A DNA stretch of 64,000 bases from Conus ventricosus. Lineage: Eukaryota; Mollusca; Gastropoda; Neogastropoda; Conidae. Positions within the stretch are counted from its first letter, which is position 1, and each line of letters opens with the position of its first letter. The stretch is from contig CM031595.1 in the NCBI GenBank assembly GCA_018398815.1, forward strand, positions 134,053,386 to 134,117,385, given 5' to 3'. A model generated the notes under the pieces. The model saw only the letters and a list, made by a program, of their open reading frames with translations, did no database searches and had not been told where the DNA came from. Positions 22,680-32,840 of this stretch are shown piece by piece. Position numbers and translations under genes: made by a program.

Positions 22680-24402
22680 TTAAGAGCTTGCCAGGAACGC
22701 ATCGGGACCAGTAGCTTTGTTTTCATTGATATTGGTCAGTAACTTAAATACTCCTGCTTTGTTTACTTTGATGTTTTGCATTTCAGGGAGTTTATCATCA
22801 TCCTTTAGTCTAACGTTAATTAAAGGTTTGGGATTTGAGAAAACTGAACAAAACTGCTTGTTTAGTAAGTTTGCTTTCCCTTCAGGGTCCTGTATTAGGT
22901 TATTCTGGTTATTTCTCAGGTCTGGAATCCCAATGTTGTCCTGTCTCTTACTCCTTATGTAAGACCATAATTTCTTGTTTTGATGATCACCTTCCGAAAT
23001 CATCGAATTAACATAATTGGAGTGAGCAAGTCTACATTCTCTCTGACACCTTATCTTAATATGTTTATACCTAACCAGTAATCTTTCTGAATTAGGATGT
23101 AGTTTCAATTTCTTAAAGAAACGATGTTTCCTTCTCAACAAACGTTTAGTTTTAGTAGTAATCCATGGCTGGTGGTTCTTGCTTGAAGTTATTTTAGTAG
23201 GTATGTTGTCATCCATAATAAATTCCAAATTAGTTTTTATACACTTCCAAAGATCACTGACATTATCTTTAACACTATGGGACCTCAAAAAAAGCGACTG
23301 AAATTATGAGTATCCCTGCGCAATTTTGGTAAATCTGCTTGGTTCCAGAGTCTGATGGTACGTTTAGGGGGTTTTCTTCGAAAGGGTTGAAAGTTACTCT
23401 CTAAAAGAACTATGTCATGATCACCCAGGCCTGCAATTAATTCCTGATTGCCTAAAGCGCCTGGACAATTGGTAAAAAATAAATCCAGGAATGCCTTACC
23501 ACGAGTTGGTGATTCAACTGACTGTACTAATCCAAGGTCTTTGGTGGCATCAAAAAACTGAGTATTAATATTTTTACTGTATTGATTACCAAGTATGGCA
23601 TCTTCACCCCAATCAATATCTGGTAATTAAAGTCTCCACCAATCCATAATATTGCCTTCCTATTGGCCAAAACAATGTTAGAAATGTCTCTGCAAATAGA
23701 CAAACATACATTTTCATCTGAGTCTGGAGGTCTGTAAACTGATCCAACAATGACAGGTCTCTTATTCTTGAAATTAATCCTACAAAATAAACTTTCACTA
23801 TTTTTGCCTTGATATAAAAACTCACTGGCTAAATTCTTCCTAATGGCAATCAAGACTCCCCCACCTCTTTTTCCAAGTCTGTCCTTTCTATAAATATCAA
23901 AATCCTCCATTAAAAGTTCACTACTGGATGTTCCAGTTTCTAGCCAAGTTTCTGTTCCAATTACAACATCAATGTTTTTTTCAGTGACTAAATTACTGAG
24001 TTCTTCCTTTTTCTTAATAAGAGATTGAAAATTTACGACTATGCATTTAAGTTTATCTTTTTCTCTTAATGATTTAGGGTTCAGTTGCACTTTATGATTT
24101 GGGATTTTATCAGTTTTAGAATCAGGGGTGGATGCAAACTTAGGACAAAATTTCAAGTTTTCTTTTGGGGATCGGTCTGGTGAGATAGGGTCAAAGCGGT
24201 TGCTTTCTGAGCTGCAGTTTTCAATAGAATCCTCAAAAAGTCTTGAACTAAAGTTTGGAAGCCCGCAGGTAAAACAAGTCCATGATATATCACTATTGCA
24301 TAATGCTTCATAAACTGCTGAATTCATTAACATACATTTAGTGTGATACCATGAATTGCAGACGTCACAGGCAACTGCTTTATGTTTCCATGTGACTCTC
24401 AT
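22680..24402 (-). pseudogene. PHD finger, AP endonuclease and linker of the CR1-like LINE
   Basis: The frame below the SINE (about 24455-23527) begins with NPGP, then a C4HC3-type zinc finger: YPCGVCN, CDVCNSWYHTKC, WTCFTCG. The endonuclease follows: KCIVVNFQS, VVIGTETWLETG (catalytic Glu), RGGGVLIA, VGSVYRPP and IWIGGDFNYQ (GDFN). A frameshifted piece at 23527-23290 carries LGDHDIVLL, the SDH position with Gly for Ser. The third frame, 23288-22680, is the basic linker to RT (KRLLRRKHRFFKKLK, then NENKATGPD). At least three frame changes separate the parts. Confidence 0.85.
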
Positions 24403-24420
24403 ATTGCAAACTCCGCACGG

Positions 24421-24457
24421 ATATTTTACTTTGGTGGACGGACCAGGATTGAGTTCA
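24421..24457 (-). other. C-terminal half of a 2A-like ribosome-skipping motif
   Basis: On the minus strand, directly after the SINE tail, the frame reads IELNPGP followed by STKVKYPCGVC. The 2A consensus is D(V/I)ExNPGP, with skipping between the last G and P. The Asp and the hydrophobic residues before it lie on the other side of the SINE at 24786-24810 (LWLLSLILSGD). The motif is therefore physically split in this copy. Confidence 0.8.
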
Positions 24458-24463
24458 ATGTCT

Positions 24464-24785
24464 TCTTCTTCTTCTTCTTCCAGTAATGTTCAGCGGTCAT
24501 CAGGTTGACCATTATTAACATCATTGTGTATGCATTGTGTATTTTCGTGTAGCCGGTACTCACCCGTCTTAGGACATGAGCATCGGGATCTTTAGAGTCC
24601 GTGTATGGTCTTTAGTGCATGTGACACAGACTAGACCTCGGTTTATAGTCCATCCGAACGACTATAGGGGGGATGGAGTCAGAACCAATGTTAACTCCGA
24701 GGGAAAAATCCCCCTATACCGAAATTCGAACCCGCAACCCCAGGATCACGAGTCCGGCGCTCTACCAACTGAGCTATCGGCCCCC
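24464..24785 (-). mobile_element. tRNA-derived SINE inserted in the LINE 2A motif
   Basis: On the minus strand the element starts with a tRNA-like head: GATAGCTCAGTTGGTAGAGC is the A-box region and GGGTTCGAATTTC is close to the B box (GGTTCGANTCC). The anticodon-arm region has stem mismatches, so this is a tRNA-derived promoter rather than a working tRNA. A body of about 230 bp follows, including TTCGGATGGACTATAAACCG-like sequence, and a (GAA)n tail ends it. The 6 bp ATGTCT occurs at both edges (24458-24463 and 24786-24791), a short target duplication. Without the insert the two LINE frames line up through the 2A motif. Confidence 0.85.
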
Positions 24786-24791
24786 ATGTCT

Positions 24792-25150
24792 CCTGATAGG
24801 ATAAGGCTTAAAAGCCATAATTTAACTCCTCTATGTCTAACTCTTTTAATCAAACAATTCCTTATCACTGTACTATTTCTAATATTAATTGAGATCAGGG
24901 GTTCAAATCTGGGCCTAGTAATAGACGTGAGAACAGTACTCGGCACAGGTGCACACAGGAGACTAACATGGTTCAGGTTGCACAAAGTTTTAAAACCTGC
25001 AAAAATGGAACTAAAGGCGTCTACATCAACATCTAAAATTTCAAAATTAAACTGAGTGCTAGGAATATTGTTGTTCCTGTCACATGTGGAAAGAACAAGG
25101 AAAAATAGAAAACTTTTAACGAAGCCGAGGAACAACACGCCGGTAGCCAT
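24792..25150 (-). pseudogene. N-terminal frame of the CR1-like LINE upstream of the 2A motif
   Basis: From the ATG at 25150 the frame begins MATGVLFLGFVKSFLFFLVL, a signal-peptide-like hydrophobic start, and continues for about 120 codons to KLWLLSLILSGD at the SINE edge. Beyond this, the SINE is read through as GADSSVGRAPDS. In related LINEs the 2A motif separates an N-terminal peptide from the PHD-EN-RT protein; here that peptide would be about 120 residues. No other domain recognised. Confidence 0.55.
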
Positions 25151-25560
25151 CTTGAAAAGCCAAATAAGAAAGACTCACCTTTAAGAGGGTTTAAAACACA
25201 ATTTCGTTAAGATAAAATAAAATTTAGCATTAAACTACCAATAGTGCTGATCATTAAAATTCACAGTTACTCGTATGAGTAAAAGATGTAAAAATGTAAA
25301 GACGTAAAAGATGTAAAAATGAATTAAAAACGGGAGCTCCAAAAGCCAGGCAGCCTCCTCGCTGGACATGCGCAATCCTAATTATAACTTATCACGAAAG
25401 AAAAAAAAATGACTATCTACGAACGAACAATTTCACACAGGCTTCTGCTTGATGATTTGATATGTTTTTGTTTCATTATTTTTAGTCAGTGTTTTCATGG
25501 GTTATATTGCACATACTATGGATTTTCTCCTTTAGTGGTTCCAGTTTTACTTCTTTAATG
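25151..25560 (-). other. Probable LINE leader and flanking DNA
   Basis: Noncoding. After about 25400 the sequence GACTATCTACGAACGAACAA resembles 20695-20712 next to the tandem duplication, suggesting the LINE landed within that repeat array. Confidence 0.4.
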
Positions 25561-25763
<203 letters not shown>

Positions 25764-25984
25764 TCGGTTAATTTGTTTTTTTTATTTCATTATTATTTAT
25801 GCACGCCACTATTTTTTTTTTTTATCGTACCTTCTGCGTATGTTCACACCGTGTCAAAAATTAATACTTCTTTCCATTTCTGATGTTCTCTCTCCCCCTT
25901 CTACCTCCCCCCCCCCTTTTTTTTTTCCATTTTAATTAAAATTGCATGTCACTATGTTAAGTACATTCTACGTATTTTCCTGCC

Positions 25985-26314
25985 TTATGAAAAATGATTA
26001 CGTGTTGTGCCTTGTCACTTCAGCCCATTTTTCATCAAAATGATTATCTATTGTGCTTGGCTTCTTCTTCCCATTTTTCATCAAAAATGATTATCTATTG
26101 TGCTTGGCTTCTTCTTCCCATTTTTCATCAAAAATGATTATCTATTGTGCTTGGCTTCTTCTTCCCATTTTTCATCAAAAATGATTATCTATTGTGCTTG
26201 GCTTCTTCTTCCATTTTTCATCAAAAATGATTATCTATTGTGCTTGGCTTCTTCTTCCCATTTTTCATCAAAAATGATTATCTATTGTGCTTGGCTTCTT
26301 CTTCCCATTTTTCA
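25985..26314 (+). repeat. 47-bp tandem repeat, about 7 copies
   Basis: Unit CATCAAAAATGATTATCTAT plus TGTGCTTGGCTTCTTCTTCC and a short T-run. Copies are nearly identical, with the first most diverged. Confidence 0.95.
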
Positions 26315-26341
26315 TGTCCCCCGCTCGCTTACTTCCCCTTC

Positions 26342-26343
<2 letters not shown>

Positions 26344-26415
<72 letters not shown>

Positions 26416-26428
26416 CGTGCGTGCGTGC

Positions 26429-26510
<82 letters not shown>

Positions 26511-26515
26511 CGTGC

Positions 26516-26600
<85 letters not shown>
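26344..26600. repeat. (GT)n microsatellite, about 255 bp
   Basis: Long GT array with two GCGTGCGT interruptions, ending 44 bp before the third gypsy element. Confidence 0.97.
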
Positions 26601-26604
<4 letters not shown>

Positions 26605-26644
26605 CGTGCGCTGGGGCGTGTGACTTCCTGTTATCCCATGCATG

Positions 26645-27570
26645 TGTGGAGAAGTGAAGAAAAGTTATTTACGATTTTTTCAGCCATTATTACAAGAGAA
26701 ATCACTCTTAACAAACGAATGACGTCAAACGCTCTTTATCATAAAGATCAGATTGTAGATCCAAAATAGTATATGTTTCCATGGAAGATAGGTAAATATA
26801 AGTTATATCGAAACAAGCAAACATTTAAGCTGTTTTTAGTTCAAACATAAATCATACATCAATAACGAAAATATCAACGAAGAAGAGAAATCAATTATTT
26901 GGGAATATAAATTTTGACACAGTTGCTAAGGTTAGTTGCTACGATGATTTTGCTTGTTTACATTTCGTTTTAGGAACGAAGGCAAGCAAATCATCGGAAA
27001 CTTGATTAAGTTTCATTTAATAGTTGTTGGTTAGAATTAGATTATTATTGCGATTATCGATAGTTTGTTATAGTATTATTTTGCTTCGATGTCATGTTGG
27101 TAGGATGATGTCGTAGAGTTGGTCGTTAGATTTGTTTCGATGTTATGTTGTTAGGGTGATGTGGTAGTGTTGGTCGTCCGATCAATTGACGACGAGCATG
27201 TATAAAAGGAGAGTGTGTTTGTGTGTTCGGGTTGGTTGTTGTTCTTGCGCAGTTGTTCTTGCGTTGTTCTTGCTGACGGGTCTCGCTGACAGATGCTTGC
27301 TGACCATCCTTGCTGACATAAAAGAGAAGAGAAGCATTGATTCTGGTCTGGTCTCAAGATTGTTTGCCTGGCTGATCTGAGCGCTGGTTGCTTGCTGTCT
27401 CTGCTACTTCTATTGATCCACAACACCCAGCAGATTTAGTCTGCATGATTAATCTGTGCAAAGTGGCAGGCACGAAGATGAGATTGAGCATCCGACATAT
27501 ATAAGATTGAAGTTGAAAATCCTTGGTTTTGATCGAGCTCTTGCCTTTGCCCTAAGCCCACGTTGCCACA
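26645..27570 (+). repeat. 5' LTR of the third gypsy element
   Basis: 926 bp. TATA box at 27201. Ends CCACGTTGCCACA. Confidence 0.95.
27201..27208 (+). promoter_or_regulatory. TATA box in LTR (third gypsy element)
   Basis: TATAAAAG, within GAGCATGTATAAAAGGAGAG. The 3' LTR has the same site at 34044. Element transcription should start about 25-30 bp downstream. Confidence 0.7.
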
Positions 27571-27576
27571 GATTTT

Positions 27577-27594
27577 TGGTGTCAGAAGTGGGAT
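27577..27594 (+). promoter_or_regulatory. Primer-binding site, tRNA-Leu type
   Basis: TGGTGTCAGAAGTGGGAT begins 6 nt after the LTR. It is the complement of a tRNA 3' end with TTCTGACA plus CCA, as in tRNA-Leu (identity recalled, not searched). Confidence 0.8.
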
Positions 27595-27685
27595 TGTGGA
27601 TCATAATATAGAAGTAAGCCTATATTGACAGCAGACCAGACTCAGTAAGCCGCTGCGGACCAGACCAGCTTCTTCAGATTAGATT

Positions 27686-28790
27686 ATGGACATCATTGAA
27701 GAGATGATGACCATTGGCGAACCCAAGATCAACACAACACTGATGCTGGCGACCAGTTCCAGCAACACAGCAACCCCTGCAGACTCTACAAGCTGCGTAA
27801 ATTTTCAGGCGATGGCGACGTGGAGGATTTCGCCCGAGAGGTGCGCCTCATCCTGCAACTTCAGCCCATCCCAGACAGCTTAGCGGCAAGCTGGCTTCTT
27901 AACTCACTTGAGGACGAGCCAAGCAAGAGATCCTGACACGGGAAGCAGGCGAGATCAACTCAGCTGAGAAAATAATCAAGATTCTTGAACAAGAATGGGG
28001 GGAACAAAAAGATCACTCAACACTGACGGCGACCTTCTTCAGGCGACAGCTTGGTAGGGGCGAGTCTATAGGCGAATACGCATCAACACTCGCATGCTAT
28101 GGGTCAAGATCTACGAGGCGAATCCTGACGCGCCTCTCGAGCCAACATTTACTTCGGGACGCATTCGTCAACGGCCTGCACCCGGCATCCTTGAAGAGGG
28201 ACATGAAGCGGTTTACAAGGGAACACCCCGGGCTACCTTCATAGAAGCAACAAAGGAAGCACAACGATGGATGAGGGAAGACTCCATCGCCGAGAATGCC
28301 ATCGAACAGACATCACTGGGCCCCGACATGCTGCAGCGGCTGGAGGAGAAGATATCGGCGCTGACTCTGAAGACGGAAGCCCTCAAGCAACACCTACACG
28401 GCAGCATAGAAGAGCAGCACGTCAATGCCCCTAGAGTCGGCAGTAACCAGCGATGTCCCCTCCCAGAATGCATTCCCATCAGCCTTCCTTCACCACCAGC
28501 CAGCTTTCCAGTCTACACGGACGTGCTGGTGGTGCCAGCGCAAGGGACACGTCCAAGCAAACTGCCGAGCAAGACAACAGTATCTTCAAAGGCAGCAAAG
28601 ACAAAATCAACAGGGCTACAGGATGCAGGGAAACGAGTAACCCCGCTGTTATGGAAAACCAGGCAGCGGGGGGAGGAAGAAGAAGCAGTCAACAACAATA
28701 GAAGAAGTCAAGTTCGCAGCAAAAGGCTGCACATAAAGGAAGAAACGAAGACAAACCTCGCCGGAAGATGTCCGACGACTGAATCAAGAT
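27686..28790 (+). pseudogene. Gag of the third gypsy element (frameshifted)
   Basis: Starts MDIIEEMM at 27686. After a shift the capsid-like part reads KFSGDGDVEDFAREVRLIL, then ILTREAGEINSAEKIIKILE, GESIGEYASTLA and FVNGLHPASLKRDMKRF in alternating frames, the pattern of a retrotransposon Gag. A coiled region (LQRLEEKISALTLKTEALKQ) follows, then one CCHC knuckle CWWCQRKGHVQANC at about 28530-28570, then a Q/K-rich tail. At least four single-base shifts interrupt it. The capsid would assemble particles and the knuckle bind element RNA. Confidence 0.8.
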
Positions 28791-29010
28791 TAACGGCAGG
28801 ACGACACAGGCTCTCGTGGACACGGGCAGCGAAGTAACGACTGTCACAGAAGCTTGGGCTGCAAGAAATCTCAAGAATCTTCGACAAGAAGATGGCCTCG
28901 TCAAAATACGAGCAGTGAATGGGGCAGAGGTGCCCTACTCCGCCATCTACTTGGTCGACATACAAGTCTTCAATACCCTCTGCTCAAACACCCGGTCTTC
29001 GTAGTCAAAA
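28780..29010 (+). pseudogene. Protease of the third gypsy element
   Basis: ALVDTGSEVTTV contains the retropepsin DTG triplet (about 28819-28827). The flap and substrate strand follow (IRAVNGAEVPYSAIYLVDI). The frame changes near 28985 and continues as FVVKTPTEPF, VPVLLGMNVLEPC in the next frame, the GMN block near the end of the protease. The active-site residues are intact. Confidence 0.8.
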
Positions 29011-30530
29011 CGCCTACGGAGCCATTTATGAGGGAGAAGAAGGAACGAGTCCCAGTACTGCTGGGGATGAACGTCTTGGAACCCTGCCTGAACAATGCTT
29101 CAAACCTTCCTCCAACCCTTCAACTCTTAGCGCAAGAAATCAAGAAGAAGAAGATGTCTACCAAGGGCATCGCTCGTACGATCTCCCGTCAACACATCCC
29201 TGCCTTCTCTATTGCGACTATCAAAGTCTCAAGCCCGAAGACTGACTTCATATCCCTGATGGCTTCAACATCGACGCAACCACTTCCCCAAGGCCTGCTA
29301 CTAGTCCCCACTTTGCTCAACAACCACTGGCAGTCACGCTATGTCAGGATGGCAAACCTGACACATGAGGACAAACTCCTGCCTGCCAGAACTCCAGTAG
29401 CTGTCTTAGAAGCTGTCAACACGCATGAAAAAGGGCCTTTGATCCAGCTCAACGTCAACGAACTCATCGTATCAGAAGTCACTGCGGAAGAAGAAGAAAG
29501 AGAGAAGACAGAGGCAAGCAGCAAAACAAAGTCCAACATCCTTCTTCCAGACTTCGATGGCACTGACAGACAGAAAAAGAAGCTACAGAACCTCCTTGAA
29601 AAGTACTCCGACGCCTTCATGACTGACTGTACAGATCTGGGCTACACTGATGCAGTGACACATCGGCTGAAGACTACAGATGAAAAACCAGTGGCTCAAC
29701 CATATCGTAGAATTCCTCCCCATCAATTTGAAGAAGTTCAGAGTCACCTGAAAGAACTACTGAAGAAGGGCATCATCACTGAGAGTTACAGCCCCTACAC
29801 TGCACCGATTGTCATCGTCAGGAAGAAAGACGGGTCCATCCGACTTTGCGTCGACTACCGCAGTTGAACTCCAAAACCATCAGAGATGCCTTCCCTCTGC
29901 CCAGAATCCAAGAGTCTTTCGACGCTCTGGTCGGGTCACAGTACTTTTCCACCCTTGACCTTGGCTCCGGCTTCCACCAGATAGCCATGCACCCTGACGA
30001 TCAACATAAGACGGCTTTCACCACTCCAGTGGGCCTCTTTGAATATACCAGAATGCCAATGGGCCTCTGCACGGCACCAGCCACGTTCCAGCGACTGATG
30101 CAGTCTACGATGTCCGAATTCATGTTCCAGTTCCTCTTGGTCTACATCGACGACCTCCTGATCTACTCAAAGACCTTTGAAGAAACACTGGAACACTTGG
30201 AACGCCTGCTCCGAAGAATCAAAGAAAACGGGACTCAAGTTGAGGGCAGACAAATGTCAATTCCTGCGACGCCAAGTCATCTACTGGGGCACACCATCTC
30301 TGCTGAAGGGGTATCCTGCGAAGACTCCAAGGTACGGGTTGTCAAGGAATGGCCAGTCCCCACTACAACCTCTGAGCTCCGCAGTTTCCTGGGTTTCGCC
30401 AGCTACTACCGGCGGTTCATCAGAAATTTTGCCAAGATAGCCGGTCCCCTCCACGACTTGGTCTCCAGCGACAAAAGCAAGAAAAAAAAACGCCGACATC
30501 ACCACACGCTGGGCCCAACACCATGAGGAA
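29011..30530 (+). pseudogene. Reverse transcriptase of the third gypsy element
   Basis: A protease-to-RT linker is followed by QPYRRIPPHQFEEVQSHLKE, IVIVRKKDGSIRLCVDYR, then after a one-base shift FSTLDLGSGFHQIAMHP, KTAFTTPVGLFEYTRMPMGL, APATFQRLM and LVYIDDLLIYSKT (catalytic Asp pair at about 30142-30153). The thumb contains SFLGFASYYRRFIRNFAKIA. Two frame changes (about 29862 and 30235). All RT motifs are in order and typical of Ty3/gypsy. Confidence 0.9.
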
Positions 30531-30965
30531 GCTTTCAGAAAACTGAAGACCGCCATGACTTCAGCACCTGTCCTGGGCTACGCAGATTTCACCAAGCCTT
30601 TCATCCTGGAGACTGACGCCAGCCACGACGGACTGGGCGCCATTCTCTCTCAAGAACAAGATGGGCGACGCCAGGTCCTGGCCTATGCAAGCAGAAGGCT
30701 ACGTCCAACAGAAAAGAATCAGGCCAATTACTCTAGCATGAAGCTAGAATTCCTCGCCATGAAGTGGGCTGTCACCGAAAAATTCAGAGACTACCTCCTG
30801 GGCTCCAAGTTCGTCGTCTACACTGACAACAATCCCCTTGCCCACTTCAAGACAGCTTCCTGGGCGCCTTAGAGCAACGCTGGGCTGCTCAGTTAGCACA
30901 GTTCGACTTCGAAATCAAGTACCGGCCTGGCAAGACAAATCCTGCTGACGCCCTTTCCAGACTGC
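30531..30965 (+). pseudogene. RNase H of the third gypsy element
   Basis: FILETDASHDGLGAILSQ gives the first Asp, SSMKLEFLAMKWAVTEKF the Glu and VVYTDNNPLAHF the next Asp. After a shift near 30865 the domain ends RWAAQLAQFDFEIKYRPG and ADALSRLP, the classic Ty3/gypsy RNase H end. Confidence 0.9.
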
Positions 30966-30999
30966 CCCCACCACGGAAGATGAAGCCCGCTGCTACTCC

Positions 31000-32240
31000 T
31001 GTCCCACCCAGATTGCTGCCATCCAAGAGACAGACTGCAGAGTCACGCTTATACCGGAACAACACCCCCTGATGCTGAAGAAGACGCTGGCTGAAGTACG
31101 AGCAGAGCAAGCACGAGATCCAGTCATCGCCCCAGTCCTGGCAGTATTGGCCGGAAGAACCCCCCACAAGAGGAAACCGAGATCTTCAAACCCTTTGCCA
31201 GCAGCGCTCACGACTCTTCTTGGAAGACGGGATCCTCTACAGGAAGGTCGAAGATCTGCAACATGGGCCCTGCCGACAACTGGTCCTGCCAGCACGATGA
31301 AAGAAGAAGTCCTGACCTCCCTTCACGACGACATGGGCCACCAGGGAATCAACCGCATCATGGGGCTCCTGCGCACACGAGCGTTACTGGCCGGGCATGC
31401 ACGGGGACGTGGGACGTCACATCTCCAACTGCCAGAGATGCACCCTGGGGCAACATCCCAAGACTTTCACCACGTCAGGACACCTTCAAGCATCGCGACC
31501 GTTAGAAGTCTTGGCCATAGATTTCACCAAGTTAGAAGCTGCCAGCGACGGTAGAGAAAACGTCCTGATAATGACAGACGTCTTCTCCAAGTTTACACAA
31601 GCGGTACCCACCACCAACCAAGAAGCCTCCACTGTGGCCAAAACTCTGATCAAAGAATGGTTCCTGAAGTACGGGGTTCCAGAACGTATCCACAGCGACC
31701 AAGGGCGAAATTTCGAGTCCAACCTGATCGCCGAGCTCTGCACGATGTACAACATTAAGAAGACCCACACGACCCCCTACCATCCCAGGGCAACGGGCAA
31801 TGTGAGAGGTTTCAACGCTCCATGTTCAAGCTCCTTCGTTCCCTCACCCATGAAGAGAAAAGGAATTGGCCTGTCCACCTGCCGGAACTGGTCCAGGCCT
31901 ACAATAACACGCCTCACGCGACCACGGGTTTCGCACCACATTTCCTACTATTCGGGCAACACCCAAGACTCCCAGTCGATGACATCTTGGGCAACGACAA
32001 CCAGCCAGTTGAACTCGACACCTGGGTCAATCTTCACCAGGCTCGCCTGAGAGACGCCTACAGCAAGGCACACCAACAGTCCCAGAAAATCGCCGCCAGG
32101 AGAGACGAAGCCAGGCGGAAAGACGTCTTCCTCCATCCTGTCTGAAGGGGACCTGGTCTACCTTCGCAACCGGGAGAGAGGGAAGTTGCAAGATGCCTGG
32201 AAGCCTCAACTATTCAGGTCGTCACGCGGCCCTATAACAA
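31000..32240 (+). pseudogene. Integrase of the third gypsy element
   Basis: The zinc-binding domain reads LHDDMGHQGINRIMGLL, then YWPGMHGDVGRHISNCQRC. The catalytic core has LAIDFTKLE (first Asp) and ERIHSDQGRNFES (second Asp). At the DDE Glu (about 31800) a frameshift turns the expected E-R-F into GNVRGF; the frame resumes as SMFKLLRSLTHEEKRNWP, LVQAYNNTPHATTGFAPHFL and FGQHPRLPVDDILG. The C-terminal domain is DLVYLRNRERGKLQDAWKPQ and RPLAGGIDR. Loss of the Glu rests on a single indel and may be an error. Confidence 0.85.
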
Positions 32241-32536
32241 CGACGCCTACGTGGTACGACCATTGGCTGGAGGAATCGACCGCACGTCAACAGGAAGGAC
32301 ATGCTGCCAGCCGCGAACCCAGAGGAAGACTCGGAAGGCGAGGACGAAGACCCAATACCACCTCCCACACGGGAGAAGACTCCAACAGCGAATCCGAGGA
32401 AGACTTCGTAATGATGAACATTCCCCAGACTCCTGAACGGAAGAAACCAGTTCTGCTGCCTACACCGGTTCCGCTTCCTAGAAGATCCCAAAGACTTGCC
32501 AGCAAACAAGAAAAGTTTATTCTGAGAATCCAGTAA
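32241..32536 (+). pseudogene. Acidic C-terminal tail of the integrase frame
   Basis: A Pro/Asp/Glu-rich tail (NSESEEDFVMM, PVPLPRRSQRLASKQ) closes the polyprotein at about 32536. A similar serine/acid-rich tail ends the integrase remnant of the second gypsy element at 12700-12800, supporting relatedness. Confidence 0.55.
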
Positions 32537-32840
32537 TTTTTGTTTTAAAATAGTGGTTAGGATAGAAAGTTAGGCATTTCTCTTTCATAAGCAGAAAAGA
32601 GACATTTGGAGAAAGAAAAAGGAAAAGTCAGCAAGAAACAACAACCTCAGCAAGAACAACTTCACTATATTTTTGAAAGTTATCTTTGCTAAAAGTTTTA
32701 ATTTTTATTTTCTTTTGACAATGTCTATTTTATAAACAGATCTTCCATGGAAATATACAAAGATATTTTTCATCTCTCGTGTGTAGTTTGGCTACAGAAT
32801 GGCTGAGAAAGAAAAGAGTTCCTTCTCCCTGTTCCCGTTT

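Larger units (their letters stand above)
21017..25400 (-). mobile_element. CR1-like LINE with 2A-like motif, PHD finger, endonuclease and RT; split by a SINE
   Basis: On the minus strand, from 5' to 3': a short leader, an N-terminal frame from 25150 ending in a hydrophobic stretch, a SINE insertion (24464-24785), the second half of a 2A-like motif, a PHD-type zinc finger, an AP endonuclease, RT, and a C-terminal segment with LWNSLPGAIK in a shifted frame near 21310. The element ends in a GAA-rich tail at about 21017-21033. Both end coordinates are approximate. The PHD-endonuclease-RT order with an N-terminal 2A motif is known from APE-type LINEs of molluscs and echinoderms. Confidence 0.85.

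Noticed and set aside
24700..24790. A standalone tRNA gene at the SINE head
   Set aside because: The A and B boxes fit, but the anticodon and T stems have mismatches and the sequence continues into a SINE body with a tail and target duplication.
25985..26314. CRISPR-like array
   Set aside because: The repeats are contiguous with no spacers and the context is eukaryotic; the same holds for 55131-55440 and 59950-60083.
26100..26769. Long open frames of repeated Cys-Val, His-Thr or Ser-Leu across microsatellites (also 25489-25935, 17317-18162, 54534-54896, 55928-56413, 60345-60702)
   Set aside because: Produced by dinucleotide repeats that are open in several frames; no codon or protein signal.
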